64,000 nucleotides of DNA, from the NCBI GenBank assembly GCA_905221605.1, contig CAJNDS010000227.1, forward strand, positions 28,501 through 92,500, written 5' to 3'. A program made the position numbers and the translations under genes. Below are positions 43,100-53,859 of this stretch, piece after piece. How positions within the stretch are numbered: the stretch's first letter is position 1; the number at the start of each line of letters is the position of its first letter. Below the pieces are notes generated by a model. That model made no database searches. It was not told the origin of the DNA and saw only the letters and a program-made list of their open reading frames with translations. The stretch comes from Symbiodinium natans (Eukaryota; Sar; Dinophyceae; Suessiales; Symbiodiniaceae).

Positions 43100-46000
43100 G
43101 ATATGAGGCCCCTTGCACCGTTGATGCGGCCGCAAACCTAGAAGCCTTTCAAAACCGTGGCCATTGCGCTTGCCATCCTTCAAGGGTGTGGTCACCAATG
43201 TGCATCTTCTTTCGGGTGCTCGCTGGCATGCCAAGAGATGCTCCGTGCCTAGCTTCAACAGAAGATAGCAGAAGCATACAGCAGATGGAAGCAAATGTGT
43301 GTACAGAGTCCAGGGAAGTCGCTACTGAGTATGGCATGCAAGATCATCTCAGCAGCTCGCAAGCCCTCTTGGTGAAACAGACAAACCACGTGGAACTGCC
43401 CACCCACCCATGTCTTGGGCTGTGCCTCGTCGCTTCGTCACGGTGCGACAGTGCAGCTTCGTTCGATTTGTTGTCGGCCGTCCACCCAAGGCTGTTACAC
43501 TGTTACGCTCTTACACGGCCTGTGATCTTATCTTTCAGGCCTTTACAGGCTGGCAAGCAACTTGGGTGACTGGAAGTGACGCATAGCTTGCCACACACCA
43601 AAGAGCTCACACGGGTTTTCTTTTTGGAAGCAGCCGTCCTTTCCAAGGCCTCGCAGCCAAGCCGCCAGGCCTTGCATCACGTGCTCGCACCCCTCCAAGC
43701 TTTTCCGCCACTTCTGGCGTGCGAAGCCCTGCCTTCAAGGCATCCTCGGCGTTGCCTCTTTCCCATTCCACCACGCCATCCTGGAAATGGGCGAGGTCGA
43801 TTCATCGGCTGAACATTTCATTTCTTGGCCCGGCTGTAAGGGAAGCTATGTATGTATACCATGATGGGGCCTTGCGGTACTTGGTGGCAAAGCTCAGCCC
43901 ATCGTGTACCTCTTTCATACCTCACATTTGTGCTTCAACTTGAACATAGAACCACTCTGCCCAATGCACGGTGCCCTTTGGACGAGGTCGGCCAAGCACA
44001 AGGACTCACACCGCGCTACGTACTTCTTGTGGAAGGACCGGAGAAGGAGATGCAGCTCTATGATGGTCGCACTTGAATCTGCTTGAGGGCCCTGGATTTT
44101 TCGGCGCTCGTGGGAAGCAGCCTCAGAAGTTGCTTGACTCCCTGATTCGTTCAGCAGGCGCCAGCTGATCTTGGAACTGGGCATTTTCCTTGATGCCCCG
44201 CTGATGCCAGGCCTGTGCAAGCCGTGAAGCCGAGACAAACCCTGAGGCTTTGGTGATAGACTCAGGTAGCCCGTGCTTGAGAGTGATGGGTTTACTGCAT
44301 GAGTGTGGGTTCCGCATAGACAGATCACAAATTTCAGGGGCCGCCTCGAATATCCGATCCGCGCCCTGATCACCTTCCGCATCAATGGTGTTGCGGAAAT
44401 CGAACAGCATCCTGGCACGACAAGCGCTTTTTGTTCTTGTTCAACTGATTTTTTTTACAAATTGTGTAGCTTTTCTCCGTGGTTTCTGCTTCCCCATGCA
44501 CTTTCGCATTCGGCCTTTGCGTCTCCGGAGCCTCCAGGAACTGCGCGAAAGGCACGCCTCGCTCTTGAGCTTGTCGCACGACCTTTAGGTCTAAGGTTTA
44601 GGGTTTACTGTTCCGGCCCAGCATGCAGTTAGCATATAGAAGGGGGCCAAGAATGTGCTAAATGTAAGTATGGGCACCTGAAAAGTAGCCAAAACTCAGG
44701 GGAAACCCAAAAAACTGCAGTTAGCATATGACAAAGTGCTGTTAGCACAAGAGATCCTCGATCAAAGGATGGACACCCAAAAAATAGCAAAACTGCAGAG
44801 GGTTCAGGGTTTATAGTTGAGGGTAAGCCATCGCAAGACCAGTAGCTGCAGCGTGCGGCATCAGGGGGGCCCTGCAGTAGGACTTGCGCAACAATATGAT
44901 GAGGAGTGCAATTGCGCCCGGGACATCCCTTTCGCTTCCCAGTTGTCTCGACAACCATGCCCGGCAAACCTCCAAAATCGACGGAACCGATGCTTGGCCA
45001 CCGCAATGCCCCCCGGTTGAATGCTGCAGTGAGAAACTCCAGAGTTCCTTGTTATTCCTTACCGCTTCTTCAATTTTGAGCCTTGCACAATCTTGCAAAC
45101 TGTGGCGGACAAGCATGGCGCCGGGCCTGCATCAAGTACGCCTCCACAGCCCTGTAGTGAAGAATTGGTGTCACCTCTGGCTCATGTACCGCGATTGGCA
45201 ACCGTGGTGCAGAATGGCGAGCAGGCGCTGAGGTGTGCGCCAAACGCCTAGTGGCCATAGTGCATTCGTCCAAGCGGTCCGCCAACTGTCAGGACTCCGA
45301 CTCGACTGCATTTCGCAACAGCGACAAAAGAAACCATCCGGCCATGCTCATCAAATCGCCTCTCGCCGGAACTGGTTGGTAGTCTGTACCTATCAGAGCG
45401 AAGGGCCCTGGAAGGCTGGAAAAACGGCTGAGATGCATTGACCGCTGCCTCCTGAAACTGCTGAAGCCAGGTGTTTTTTCTCAGCCTCCACTGCCAATGC
45501 GTGACTATCGGCCCTGACTGGACCTGGTACTTGGCACTTGGCACTGAGGCAGGCGCTTCCAATGGTCATCGGACTGCATGAGCGCTTTCATGTGGGGCTT
45601 GCGAGCCGCGTTATTCCAGAACTCTGGGTCCTCCCACAAAGAGTTTTTCCAGTGTGCTGTATGGCTACGTCACACCAGGCCTCTTGAGTGAGGAAGAAAT
45701 TGGGGTTTTCACGTGGGTCATCTGTTTCACGCCGAAACTGCTGTGACCTTCAAGAAAGCACTCAGCAGGTTCACGCATGTTCACGCCGTGCAGCTGCAGC
45801 GAGATGTTCTTTTATTTTGCAGGGCTCGCATCAGAGGAAAGCCCGCACGGGCATTGATGACCCAAACTTCATTCAAAGCCCTCGCGCAGATTTTCCGAGC
45901 CCCAAACAGTAAAACGATACAACAGCGGAGCTGTCACCCTAGACATCCTCTTGTCAGATTGCGGTGGCAGCCGTGGTTCACGTCATGAGCACCACGGGAA

Positions 46001-46200
46001 GCAGGCTCCAAGTGCATGAAGCCAAGACCGTCTGACAGCCTTGGGTTCAAAACACTTATTGTCTGTCCCTTGACACTCCCGTCTACAGAGACAGAAACAG
46101 AGCTTTCGAGAAGACCCGCATACTTTGAACACCTGTCCTGAACAGTTCTCGACAAGAACTGAGCATGACAATGAGATGGAATTTGCTTAGGCATCACGAG
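43100..46200 (-). other. Region with isolated coding-like minus-strand exons
   Basis: Three stretches look translated but could not be joined: 43785-43620 (VEWERGNAEDALKAGLRTPE then VAEKLGGVRARD), 44410-44123 (from an ATG, MLFDFRNTIDAEGDQGADRI then FEAAPEICDLS) and about 46150-45970 (CSKYAGLLESSVSVSVDGSV then KGQTISVLNPRLSDG). They may be 5' exons of the TPR gene or one further gene. 44590-44820 repeats the words CAGTTAGCATAT and CCAAAAAATAGC and contains one TTTAGGGTTTA. No family assignment. Confidence 0.35.
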
Positions 46201-46551
46201 AGACGACAGAAGTTCTGTGGCGGAGAGTTACAACACGGCAGCAAGTGGCCGTCGTTGAAGTCAGAAACCAACTTAACTTAAGCTGGCCGCGGCAGTGAGG
46301 TCCCCAGGCACAAGAAAGATACAGTACCAAATCGTCCAACTAGGAATTCTGGCATGCGCAATCGCACAGTCCTTTCCAGCCACCGTGTGGGCGCAGTCCG
46401 CCAGAGGGCATGAGAGCATCGAACCCTTCTTGTGAAAGCTGAGCATTACGACTGTCAATCTAGGGAAACCCGCCTGCATCTGGCTGAGGGTTAGAGACAC
46501 ATACATGCGCCCGAAAACTCAAACTAGACCGAGTGACGCCGAGTAAGCAAG

Positions 46552-46997
46552 TCAGCTGAGCCCCGGTTTAAGTGTTTTCTGGCGAGGGAGCCGGAAGCCG
46601 ACAAAGCTCTGCATTCCAATCACCACCCACCAAGGATGGAGGGGCATGCAAAGTGCGCAGCACCGCATGTTGACACTCTCACTGCGAACAACGGATTGAT
46701 CAAGGACTAACTTTCGACGCAGGAACGAGGAAGCCCTGCTTGTTGTTGAGGCTGATGTCTTGCTGCCTCGGGTAACCGGTGAATAGAGCACCGTACTCCA
46801 CTACTTGGGATGCAATTGATGCGTCAATCGGTCAGTCCACAGGTCTGAGTCCCTGTCCATCTCCTCGGATATGCGGCAAGCTGCAGAACTCACATCCCGA
46901 TCACAGTCTGCACTGAGTCTGCACTTTCCACGCTCCTTCTTCGGCTCTGGTGCAACAACCTGCGACATCTCAGCGGCATAGTGCGGCAAAGGATCGC
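46552..46997 (-). CDS. Possible 3' exons of the 2H-phosphoesterase-like gene
   Basis: After the GC-type donor at 46997 the minus strand stays open in two frames. One gives MSQVVAPEPKKERGKCRLSA and stops at 46801. The other stops at 46890. A further open stretch, 46791-46552, reads SPVTRGSKTSASTTSRASSF. Which of these is spliced in is not decided. Confidence 0.3.
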
Positions 46998-49901
46998 TTT
47001 GTCAAAGGGATTCTTGTTGCCCCCTCCACCCAATCCAGTCATCTCGCTTAAGATGAACCCACGTACAGCCTCAAGGTCTGATTGCATGCACGCAGCTCAC
47101 CATGAAATTCCTATCACTCTCCTGGCCAACCAAGTCTAGATGGACTGATGCTCCTCGGTCATGAGGTATTAGCAACACAACGATTTCATTTTGCAGAAGC
47201 TGCGGGACTGCATGTCATGTGTATGACGTCAGGTCGAAAGAAAACCCGACCAATGAAGAAAAATGATGCCACTGGTTGGTGCCGGGTGACAAGTCGACGA
47301 CCCGCAAGCTTTGCTGTCCAAGACCTGGTGAAAGAGTGTGAGCATGTTCAAGAGATTTCAAGAGTCATGGCCATGCCACTCCGGCTTTTCTTCCTGTGAA
47401 TTCACGCCTTATATAAGTCAATGCGAGGGTTGCGTGAACGCGTAAAAGTAATGGCGACTTGGGCAACCTCGCTCCCACCTCGACATCAGCGCATCAGACT
47501 TGAATCGCTGTGTGTTGCACAACGTGGCGCCACGACTTTGCAGTTTCTCGCTGTCTTGGATGGTTTCGCTGCATGTAGCCTCTCTAGGGGATCTCTGCAT
47601 TTCGTGGTTGTCGAGATGATGCTTTGGGCGCTCAGCTCACAGTCCTCCTGGATTCCACGATGCTCTCACGGTGATCGGGGCAGGCTGCTCAACCCTCCCC
47701 CCCCGTGCGCGCTGTTCACAAATCGGCTTTGCTTAAACGTCTTGTCCAAGGATTCAGGAACACTTAGAGAAAATCCGAGCTAAAACCTGCCAAACCTACA
47801 GGTTTCCGCTTTTGGAAGTTGGCACTACGGCTCGCAGTCTTTGGACTTCGACCATTTGGATATGTGTTACTTACCATAACATGCACAGTCTTGCACAGTA
47901 ATTAGGACGCACGAACAGGATCATGGAGTGCCGCCGGTTCCTACTGAGATTTAGTGAGTCCCGGCCGAGGCAGACAGGCACAGGCACTAGCTCTGGCACC
48001 ACGGGAAAACTCCTTGAGCATATCGTGCAATCCCTTGCAATCCCTTGCAATCCCTTGCAATCCCTTGCAGGCCTGCAGATCCGGTGCAGGTGCTTGAGGT
48101 CCAGAGGCTTCTGGGTGTGCTCGGGACCCAATGCCAGCCGACTCAAGGAACAGTGGATGTAGCCATGCGCAGATCCGCCTACCGTTCTTACGATGGTCGC
48201 CTGCCGCAAAAGCTTGGGATGCTCGTGCACAGCCGCAAGATCAAGTTCGTCCTTCCGCTGCACGTGCGACAGCTTCTTCTGCAGGAAGACATACAACACA
48301 TCGGTTCTCAGCGCGGTCATTGGATCCATCTCAGTGCTGGCGCGATCGCTAAGCACCCCAGGTTTGGACAGGCCTTGGTCGCTGTCGCAGGTTCCCACTG
48401 TTCGGAACAGCGCCAACAGAGAACCGTCTTTGGCGAGCATGAGTCGGTCCACCTCCAGAACGAACGCCTCATGATCTGCTGCGACATGACGAAGCGCCTA
48501 AGCATGTTTCACAACACCGTTGAATGTTTGTTCAGACAAAGCCGGTGCACCCCGGGAGGTTACAGCATGTTACAGCAAAGCGGATTTCAAGCAGAAGCGC
48601 CTCAGTGACTTGGCTGTTGTAATCGCCATGCGCTTTTGGGTCGGCGTCTGGCTCTCTCCACAAACTCGGAATGCATACCGTGATGTGTAAGTCCTTTTGG
48701 GGGATGTGGGCCACCTCTGGAATCCATGTGCTGCTCGTTTCAATGTTTTCCGCTTCTTCCCGACTGTGCATGCCCGACAAGAGCAGCACGCAGTTCACGA
48801 CGTCTTCCCTTGCCTCAGCAAGCAAGCTTTGTAGTGGTTCCTCGATCGGGATGGAGACAGCGAGTTGCGTCTTCCCATTGTCCTGAACTCTAGCAGCACA
48901 AATAATAAATGCGAAATACCCCCTTCCCCTCAAGAGATTTCAGTAGTTCTATTAATCGTGACACGATTATCGCAAGTCTCCGTCACAAAGCCCTTCTCGT
49001 AGGCTCGCCGCGCGGGGATCAAGTCCGCAGTGCCGTCACGATCCCGCCACTGGGCCGAGTACTCCTCCTCGTACCTCATTGAATCTCATTGACTACACCT
49101 TGAAGAGCCACTCTCAAAGGGGTCAAGAGAACCATTTGGCAAGCAAAACTTGGACTGGCAAGCCGACATGTCTCGTGTCCAAGGCAATGTTCGAAGGCAC
49201 TTCACATCGGAAAACGAGCCCGAGCCACCCGTTTCAACATATGTATACATACCTTATTTGGGTTCTTACTATAAGGGAACCATACTATTTGGGGACTATA
49301 TTGGGGTCCCATATTCTTTCTGTCCCCAAGTCGCTGAAGCGCCTCCTCAAGCTGACGGTCGTACTCCCTGACACGCTTCTCGTTTGATTGGCAGACGCTG
49401 TCACGCCAGCCGATTCCCAGACGCTCGAGAATCGAGTAGTGGAAGGAGTCGTCCATTTTGCAAATTCGGTAGCAGTTCTCGAAGGAACTATGGTAACTAT
49501 GCTTGCACACTACGTGGCTTGTATCATGGCTTGCAGAGATTTGCATTCGAAGCAGCGTCTGGGATTGGCGTCTTTGGGCAGTTGCACTTCGGGCGAGGCA
49601 ACAGCTCTGCATATCTCTGCATGTTTGCTAGCAGCAGTTCTTAGCAGCAATAACGAGCGGAGCAAGCTCTGATCACACCAGGCTGCGGCAACTCTCATGA
49701 CATCAAGCTGATTCAAGCTGGGATGGGCGCGGAAAGGCTACCTAAACAGGTACCAGTACAGTGAGTTTTATGAACAAACTGGAATGACAATTCTATTCTG
49801 AAGCCACCGACTTTGAAGCAAATCGAATCACAAAGCGCCCGAGGATGTCGCAGCCACCTTGGGTCATCATATTTCGCGTCGTAGTCAGGATAGCCCCAGT
49901 C
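46998..49901 (-). CDS. 2H-phosphoesterase-like (LigT/AKAP7-type) protein
   Basis: 2H phosphoesterases use two H-x-[TS]-h motifs to open cyclic phosphates or 2'-5' bonds. Both motifs are present: HITV in KDLHITVCIPSLWREP (exon 48882-48567) and HCSL in AHGYIHCSLSRLAL (exon 48478-48073), the usual ~110-180 residues apart. Other exons: 49901-49858 (DWGYPDYDAKYDDPR), one ending 49317 (ERLGIGWRDSVCQSNEKRVR then EYDRQLEEALQRLGD), 49074-48972 (YEEEYSAQWRDRDGTADLIP) and 47069-46998 (AVRGFILSEMTGLGGGGNKN). Three joins are frame-checked (49317/49074, 48972/48882, 48567/48478), with donors GA, GA and GC. A small exon is missing between 48072 and 47070 because the phase does not match. The 5' end and the end below 46998 are unresolved. 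Substrate unknown. Confidence 0.65.
48026..48070. repeat. 10-base tandem repeat at the start of an intron
   Basis: CAATCCCTTG repeats about 4.5 times. On the coding strand the repeat begins 2-4 bases after the GC donor at 48072, so the intron opens with (GCAAGGGATT)n. Confidence 0.9.
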
Positions 49902-50781
49902 CTGCATCAAGTCATCAAGTTACAGTTGCGAATCTGGAGTTGCAGGTGTGTGCAGCTGACGTCGTCTCGTGCACACTCCTTCAGCTGATCTCTTGTGTAG
50001 CCACCGTTCTGGGCTGGCCTGCAGAGAGGCACGACATGAAGCTTGCAGCGTTTGTTTTGGTCAGCCGGCCCATGTGCGCAATTACTACGCAATCGGAACA
50101 ACGTAGAGGGACTGACTGCTGAGGCAGGTACGGAACGAAGGCTGGTGGAACTGCTCTCGGCTTTGCAAGACCAGAGATCTCCGCAAGAGAGAGAGCCTCA
50201 AGCGGTGACAGGCGGTGACATGCAACATGCCCGGACGTTGCTTCACCAAGCTCATGCGATACGCTACACACACGGATTTGTCATCGATTGAATACTTTGG
50301 CATCTGTATGCAGCATGCATGTCTTGTGCAAATTCACGACGTGCCCGTTGCCCTGTCATTGAGTGGCTCGGCAGCCGGCATGTGGGTTGGACTGCTCTGG
50401 AAAATTCAGCTCCCGCTGATGCTGCACATCAGCATCTCCGCCCTCCTTACAAAAAGGCTGATACCATCGGACGCCGGCTCTGTGCGCCACATTGAGCCAT
50501 AAAGTTACGACTTAGAACACACGGAGCCCGTCCTGGCTGCCATCCCTGAACGAAACTGCGCTGGCGCCGCCCGGCGGAGGCAACCTCAGGAGAGATTGCG
50601 ACTTCGGAGCCAGGTGGAGGCTGAGCAAATTGCCAGTCTCGAGCAAGTGGTGTCCATCACATACTGAACCTTCTCCCTACCTCCCTGTAAATTCAAACCG
50701 ATCTCTTCAGTCCTGAAGCGTCCTGAGGCTATGACAGAGCAACTGCAGGGTGCACCTCAGCAGGCATAGAGATTGAGATTA

Positions 50782-50848
<67 letters not shown>

Positions 50849-51486
50849 CACAAGTCAACGCATCACTTTTACGAAGCCCGGCTACGACACCAGCGAGTCA
50901 GCCACTCGCCTGTTACACCGCGCGTGACGTATTGGCTCAGCTTCACTAGGCTGCCCGGCCCAATTTGTGATGCCTCTTTTGCAATTCCAGAGCTTTTTCA
51001 ATGACTTTCAGATGATTTCGCACTTGCAGGATGGCCAGGATGGCTCTCACGAGACGGTGCCTGCCATGTGCCGGACTTTCTCCGCAATGCCGGGCATGAT
51101 GCCTTAGTGCATGGCTGGGCAAAGTCCTGCAGATTTTTGCAGGTCTGCACCCACTCAAAGCGTCTCAACGCTGTATCACTCTAGGGCTCAACCTGTTTCA
51201 CCGCGAGGGTCCATGGCGGCAGCACAAAAGTGTGAATAGGTGCAGAAGAATAAGCTAGTGTGCGACGATGATGCTCTTGGGCACTTATGAACGGTACGCG
51301 TACAAGCTCCACACCATGTGGTGTGACCCAGCTGAAGCAAATCAAATCATATTGGCCAGTCCAGAATCCAGAATATCGCCTACTCAAGGAAATGCATGGG
51401 AATGCAAGCCTGACCGCTTGGAACGCTTGATGCTGCTTGTTGCATAGCGCTCAACAAACTTGCAGCCGAATCATTTTCAAATATTT
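49902..51486. other. Mostly unassigned, with a CAG tract
   Basis: Positions 50782-50847 are (CAG)n, about 22 units. Near 51040-50950 the minus strand reads LQVRNHLKVIEKALELQKRH, an isolated coding-like helix ending in a stop. Nothing else is recognised. Confidence 0.4.
50782..50847. repeat. (CAG)n microsatellite
   Basis: Uninterrupted CAG/GCA triplets for 66 bases. Confidence 0.98.
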
Positions 51487-52071
51487 TCAAGAGTCCGGTC
51501 CAAGACGAAGAGTCAGCCGACAACTCGATGCATGTGTGTCCCATGGTGGTCCTGGCTTCTCTCGTTCCAAACTGTTGTAACGTCGCTGAGTTTGCACGAA
51601 TGGTTGTTGCCCACTCCCTCCGCCAGCTCCCTCGATGCGACACCGCATCTCCTGCCCGGATGCAGTTTCAGCCTGGATGGGATGCCATGCGAAAGGGTCG
51701 CACCCCGATCCTTGTCTCTCTTGGTTGCAGATGGTGAAACTTTCGTTGCCGACTGGAGATGGGTGGTCCAGCTTATTCGCTTCATTGGATCCAGTTGTGG
51801 ATGAACTCCTCTGTCTTTGGGCCGGTTTCCTCTTCCATTCCGCCAACCCCCCCTCCCCAACCCGCGACACGTCAAAAGCATGATCAATGAGTGACAGCTT
51901 TGCTTCTAAGCAAATGGCCAGGTGGCTCTGTACCTTCAGTTCACCTGAACAGATCTGAACAATCGCACTTGACATTGCGGAAAGATGCGCGACCTTCGCG
52001 CAGCATGGCTGCTGCAGAGCACCCCTCCCCCCGAAGCAAGTGCACGAAGGCATTGGTCTAGTCCCTCCCAC
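51487..52071 (-). CDS. Unidentified frame, possible exon
   Basis: A 194-codon minus-strand frame. Its front half reads like protein: VQICSGELKVQSHLAICLEA then KLSLIDHAFDVSR, a probable helix pair. The second half is low-complexity and may be intron. Nearby minus-strand stretches at 52410-52260 (GLNASELGTAKRFSTALLTS) and 52690-52520 (AEVISKSRAAFKAARRTRFS) also look translated. No family is recognised. They could belong to one gene 3' of the peroxidase. Confidence 0.3.
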   Translation of the reverse strand: MGGTRPMPSCTCFGGRGALQQPCCAKVAHLSAMSSAIVQICSGELKVQSHLAICLEAKLSLIDHAFDVSRVGEGGLAEWKRKPAQRQRSSSTTGSNEANKLDHPSPVGNESFTICNQERQGSGCDPFAWHPIQAETASGQEMRCRIEGAGGGSGQQPFVQTQRRYNSLEREKPGPPWDTHASSCRLTLRLGPDS

Positions 52072-53079
52072 AGCCTCCAGACGACAGCTCCGCTCATTCC
52101 CCCAGCAGAGTCAACAAAATCTTGTTGCTTCAGTGTCGTCAATGACTACAGTAACTGACTTGCCAATCTGTTTTGCGGCAGGCTCTGCGACTCTACAGAG
52201 GCGGGCAGTGTGCCAGAAGATTCGCTCTTCACTCAGCGTTAACTTGGAAGCCCCTGTGCAGTCGTTGCCTCGAGGCTGAAGACGCTAGCTTTGCAAGCAT
52301 CTTCATCTTTAACATTTACTGCAGATGTGAGAAGCGCAGTAGAAAAACGCTTGGCCGTGCCAAGCTCAGAGGCATTGAGCCCCGATGCAGCATGAACCTC
52401 ACCTTGGAGCAACAATGAGCCACATGTATTTTGAGACAAACTTTATGATTGCTGCCTGATTCATATCAGCAGACTGAGTCCGGAGCATCTGTCAAGCCCA
52501 TCATCGGTGGGCATCACTGTACAAAGGGGCAGCCGCTGGCTTTGACCGCTTCGCAGCCAGTGGCTGGACCAGGAGCATCCTGGCAAAATGAAGTAGCGAG
52601 ATGTCCCAAGGTCGAGAAGCGGGTGCGGCGCGCAGCTTTGAAAGCTGCTCGTGACTTACTTATTACCTCGGCAGATGAAAAATGAGAAGTCCGCAAAGGG
52701 CGGACCACCTATTGGGAGCTTTAAAAAACATTCCAGTCCGCCGGAGGGCGGCTGTTGAGGGCGGGAAGTGTGGAACAGCCACAGAAGCCAGGAAGTTTGG
52801 GAGAGTGGAGCAGCCATTAACAACCAACCTCCTCCAAAGGTTTTCCGACCTCATGCCCTGCCAGTAGTGCGGTTGCTAAACATTTTGGTGCTACTAGCAT
52901 GTAACATTCACATCTTGCAGTGAGCTTACATAACGGGAATCCTCTTGCCACACATGTCACAACATCTGCTTTGTAGCACTGCCGCATCACCTGTCCCACC
53001 ATTCAAGGTCTAGTTGCAGCTCATCTCAAGCCCCAGCCAGCAAGCCTTACTAAGGATCAGGTTTGTAGAGAAGATATTA

Positions 53080-53498
53080 AGAGCAAGTCCGCTGCGCCCA
53101 AGGGACCTGAACTTGGAGGAAACAAGTGTGCATGTGCTCTGTGGGCCTTGGACCAAGGGCAGCCGAGCTCAGTGAGCTTCTTGAAAGCCTGGCATGGCCC
53201 CAGTGCTATGACATTTGCATCGGACTATCTTGCGGCGTGCGTCTCAGATCTCCATGCGTATCAGACCTCGCCGAACTCTCGCTTCAACAAGTCCTCGTCT
53301 TCTGCATATGCCTGCGAGGACGAACCCAGCATGGCAGGCATGATTCCTGGTTCGAGCACCTTCCACCTTTCACACGCGCATTTCTGTAAGTACTGTAGGT
53401 GGACTGTGAGTGGAGTCGAGCCTCTAGGTGCTCCCGAAAGCCGGCATCCCACAGCAGAACCATGTCGGACACCAACATCATTTGATGGCCAGTCCTTG
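53080..53498 (-). CDS. Class I haem peroxidase (ascorbate/cytochrome c peroxidase type), C-terminal exons
   Basis: These enzymes reduce H2O2 with ascorbate or cytochrome c. Three consecutive exons spell the family's C-terminus: 53498-53422 (TGHQMMLVSDMVLLWDAGFR then EHLE), 53311-53267 (AYAEDEDLLKREFGE) and from 53188 (AFKKLTELG). The run D-M-V-L..D..F......Y-A-x-D-E-x-x-x..-F..A-F-x-K-L-x-E-L-G is diagnostic. Joins are frame-exact, with a GC donor (110-base intron) and a GT donor (78-base intron). The exact stop is unclear. The exons with the distal Arg/His and the haem-ligand His should lie to the right (53.6-57 kb), but I could not find them, so the gene may be partial or have small exons I missed. 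Confidence 0.82.
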
Positions 53499-53859
53499 CT
53501 GACAGCTCGCAGAACAGGACCGTCCTAGGCTCGCCACGTCTGGCTCTGCCTGGGAACCTGGCTGGCCTTTGAGTGGCTTTCGGGGTTTTTCGTTGTAACC
53601 TGCGCGGCTGACGAAGGACCCCAGCTTGTTCAGGGCGCACAACTTCGGCCTTCGACGATCTGCTCACAAACCAGACTTGTGGGGCCAGCAGTGGAGTAGA
53701 TAGTCACCTTGGGAAGGAAATGCATTCCATCTCAAGCCAAGCAGTTAGAACTAAGTCATGATGTGGTAGGCCTCTGTGGCGCTCTCTGCCACCCACAGGC
53801 CCGGCCACTAAGCCAAATTCAGTGCCGCTGCTGCTAGTACACGTTTCTGCCCATACTTT

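Noticed and set aside
44588-44606. Interstitial telomere repeat (TTTAGGG)
   Set aside because: Only about one and a half units, below what would distinguish it from chance.
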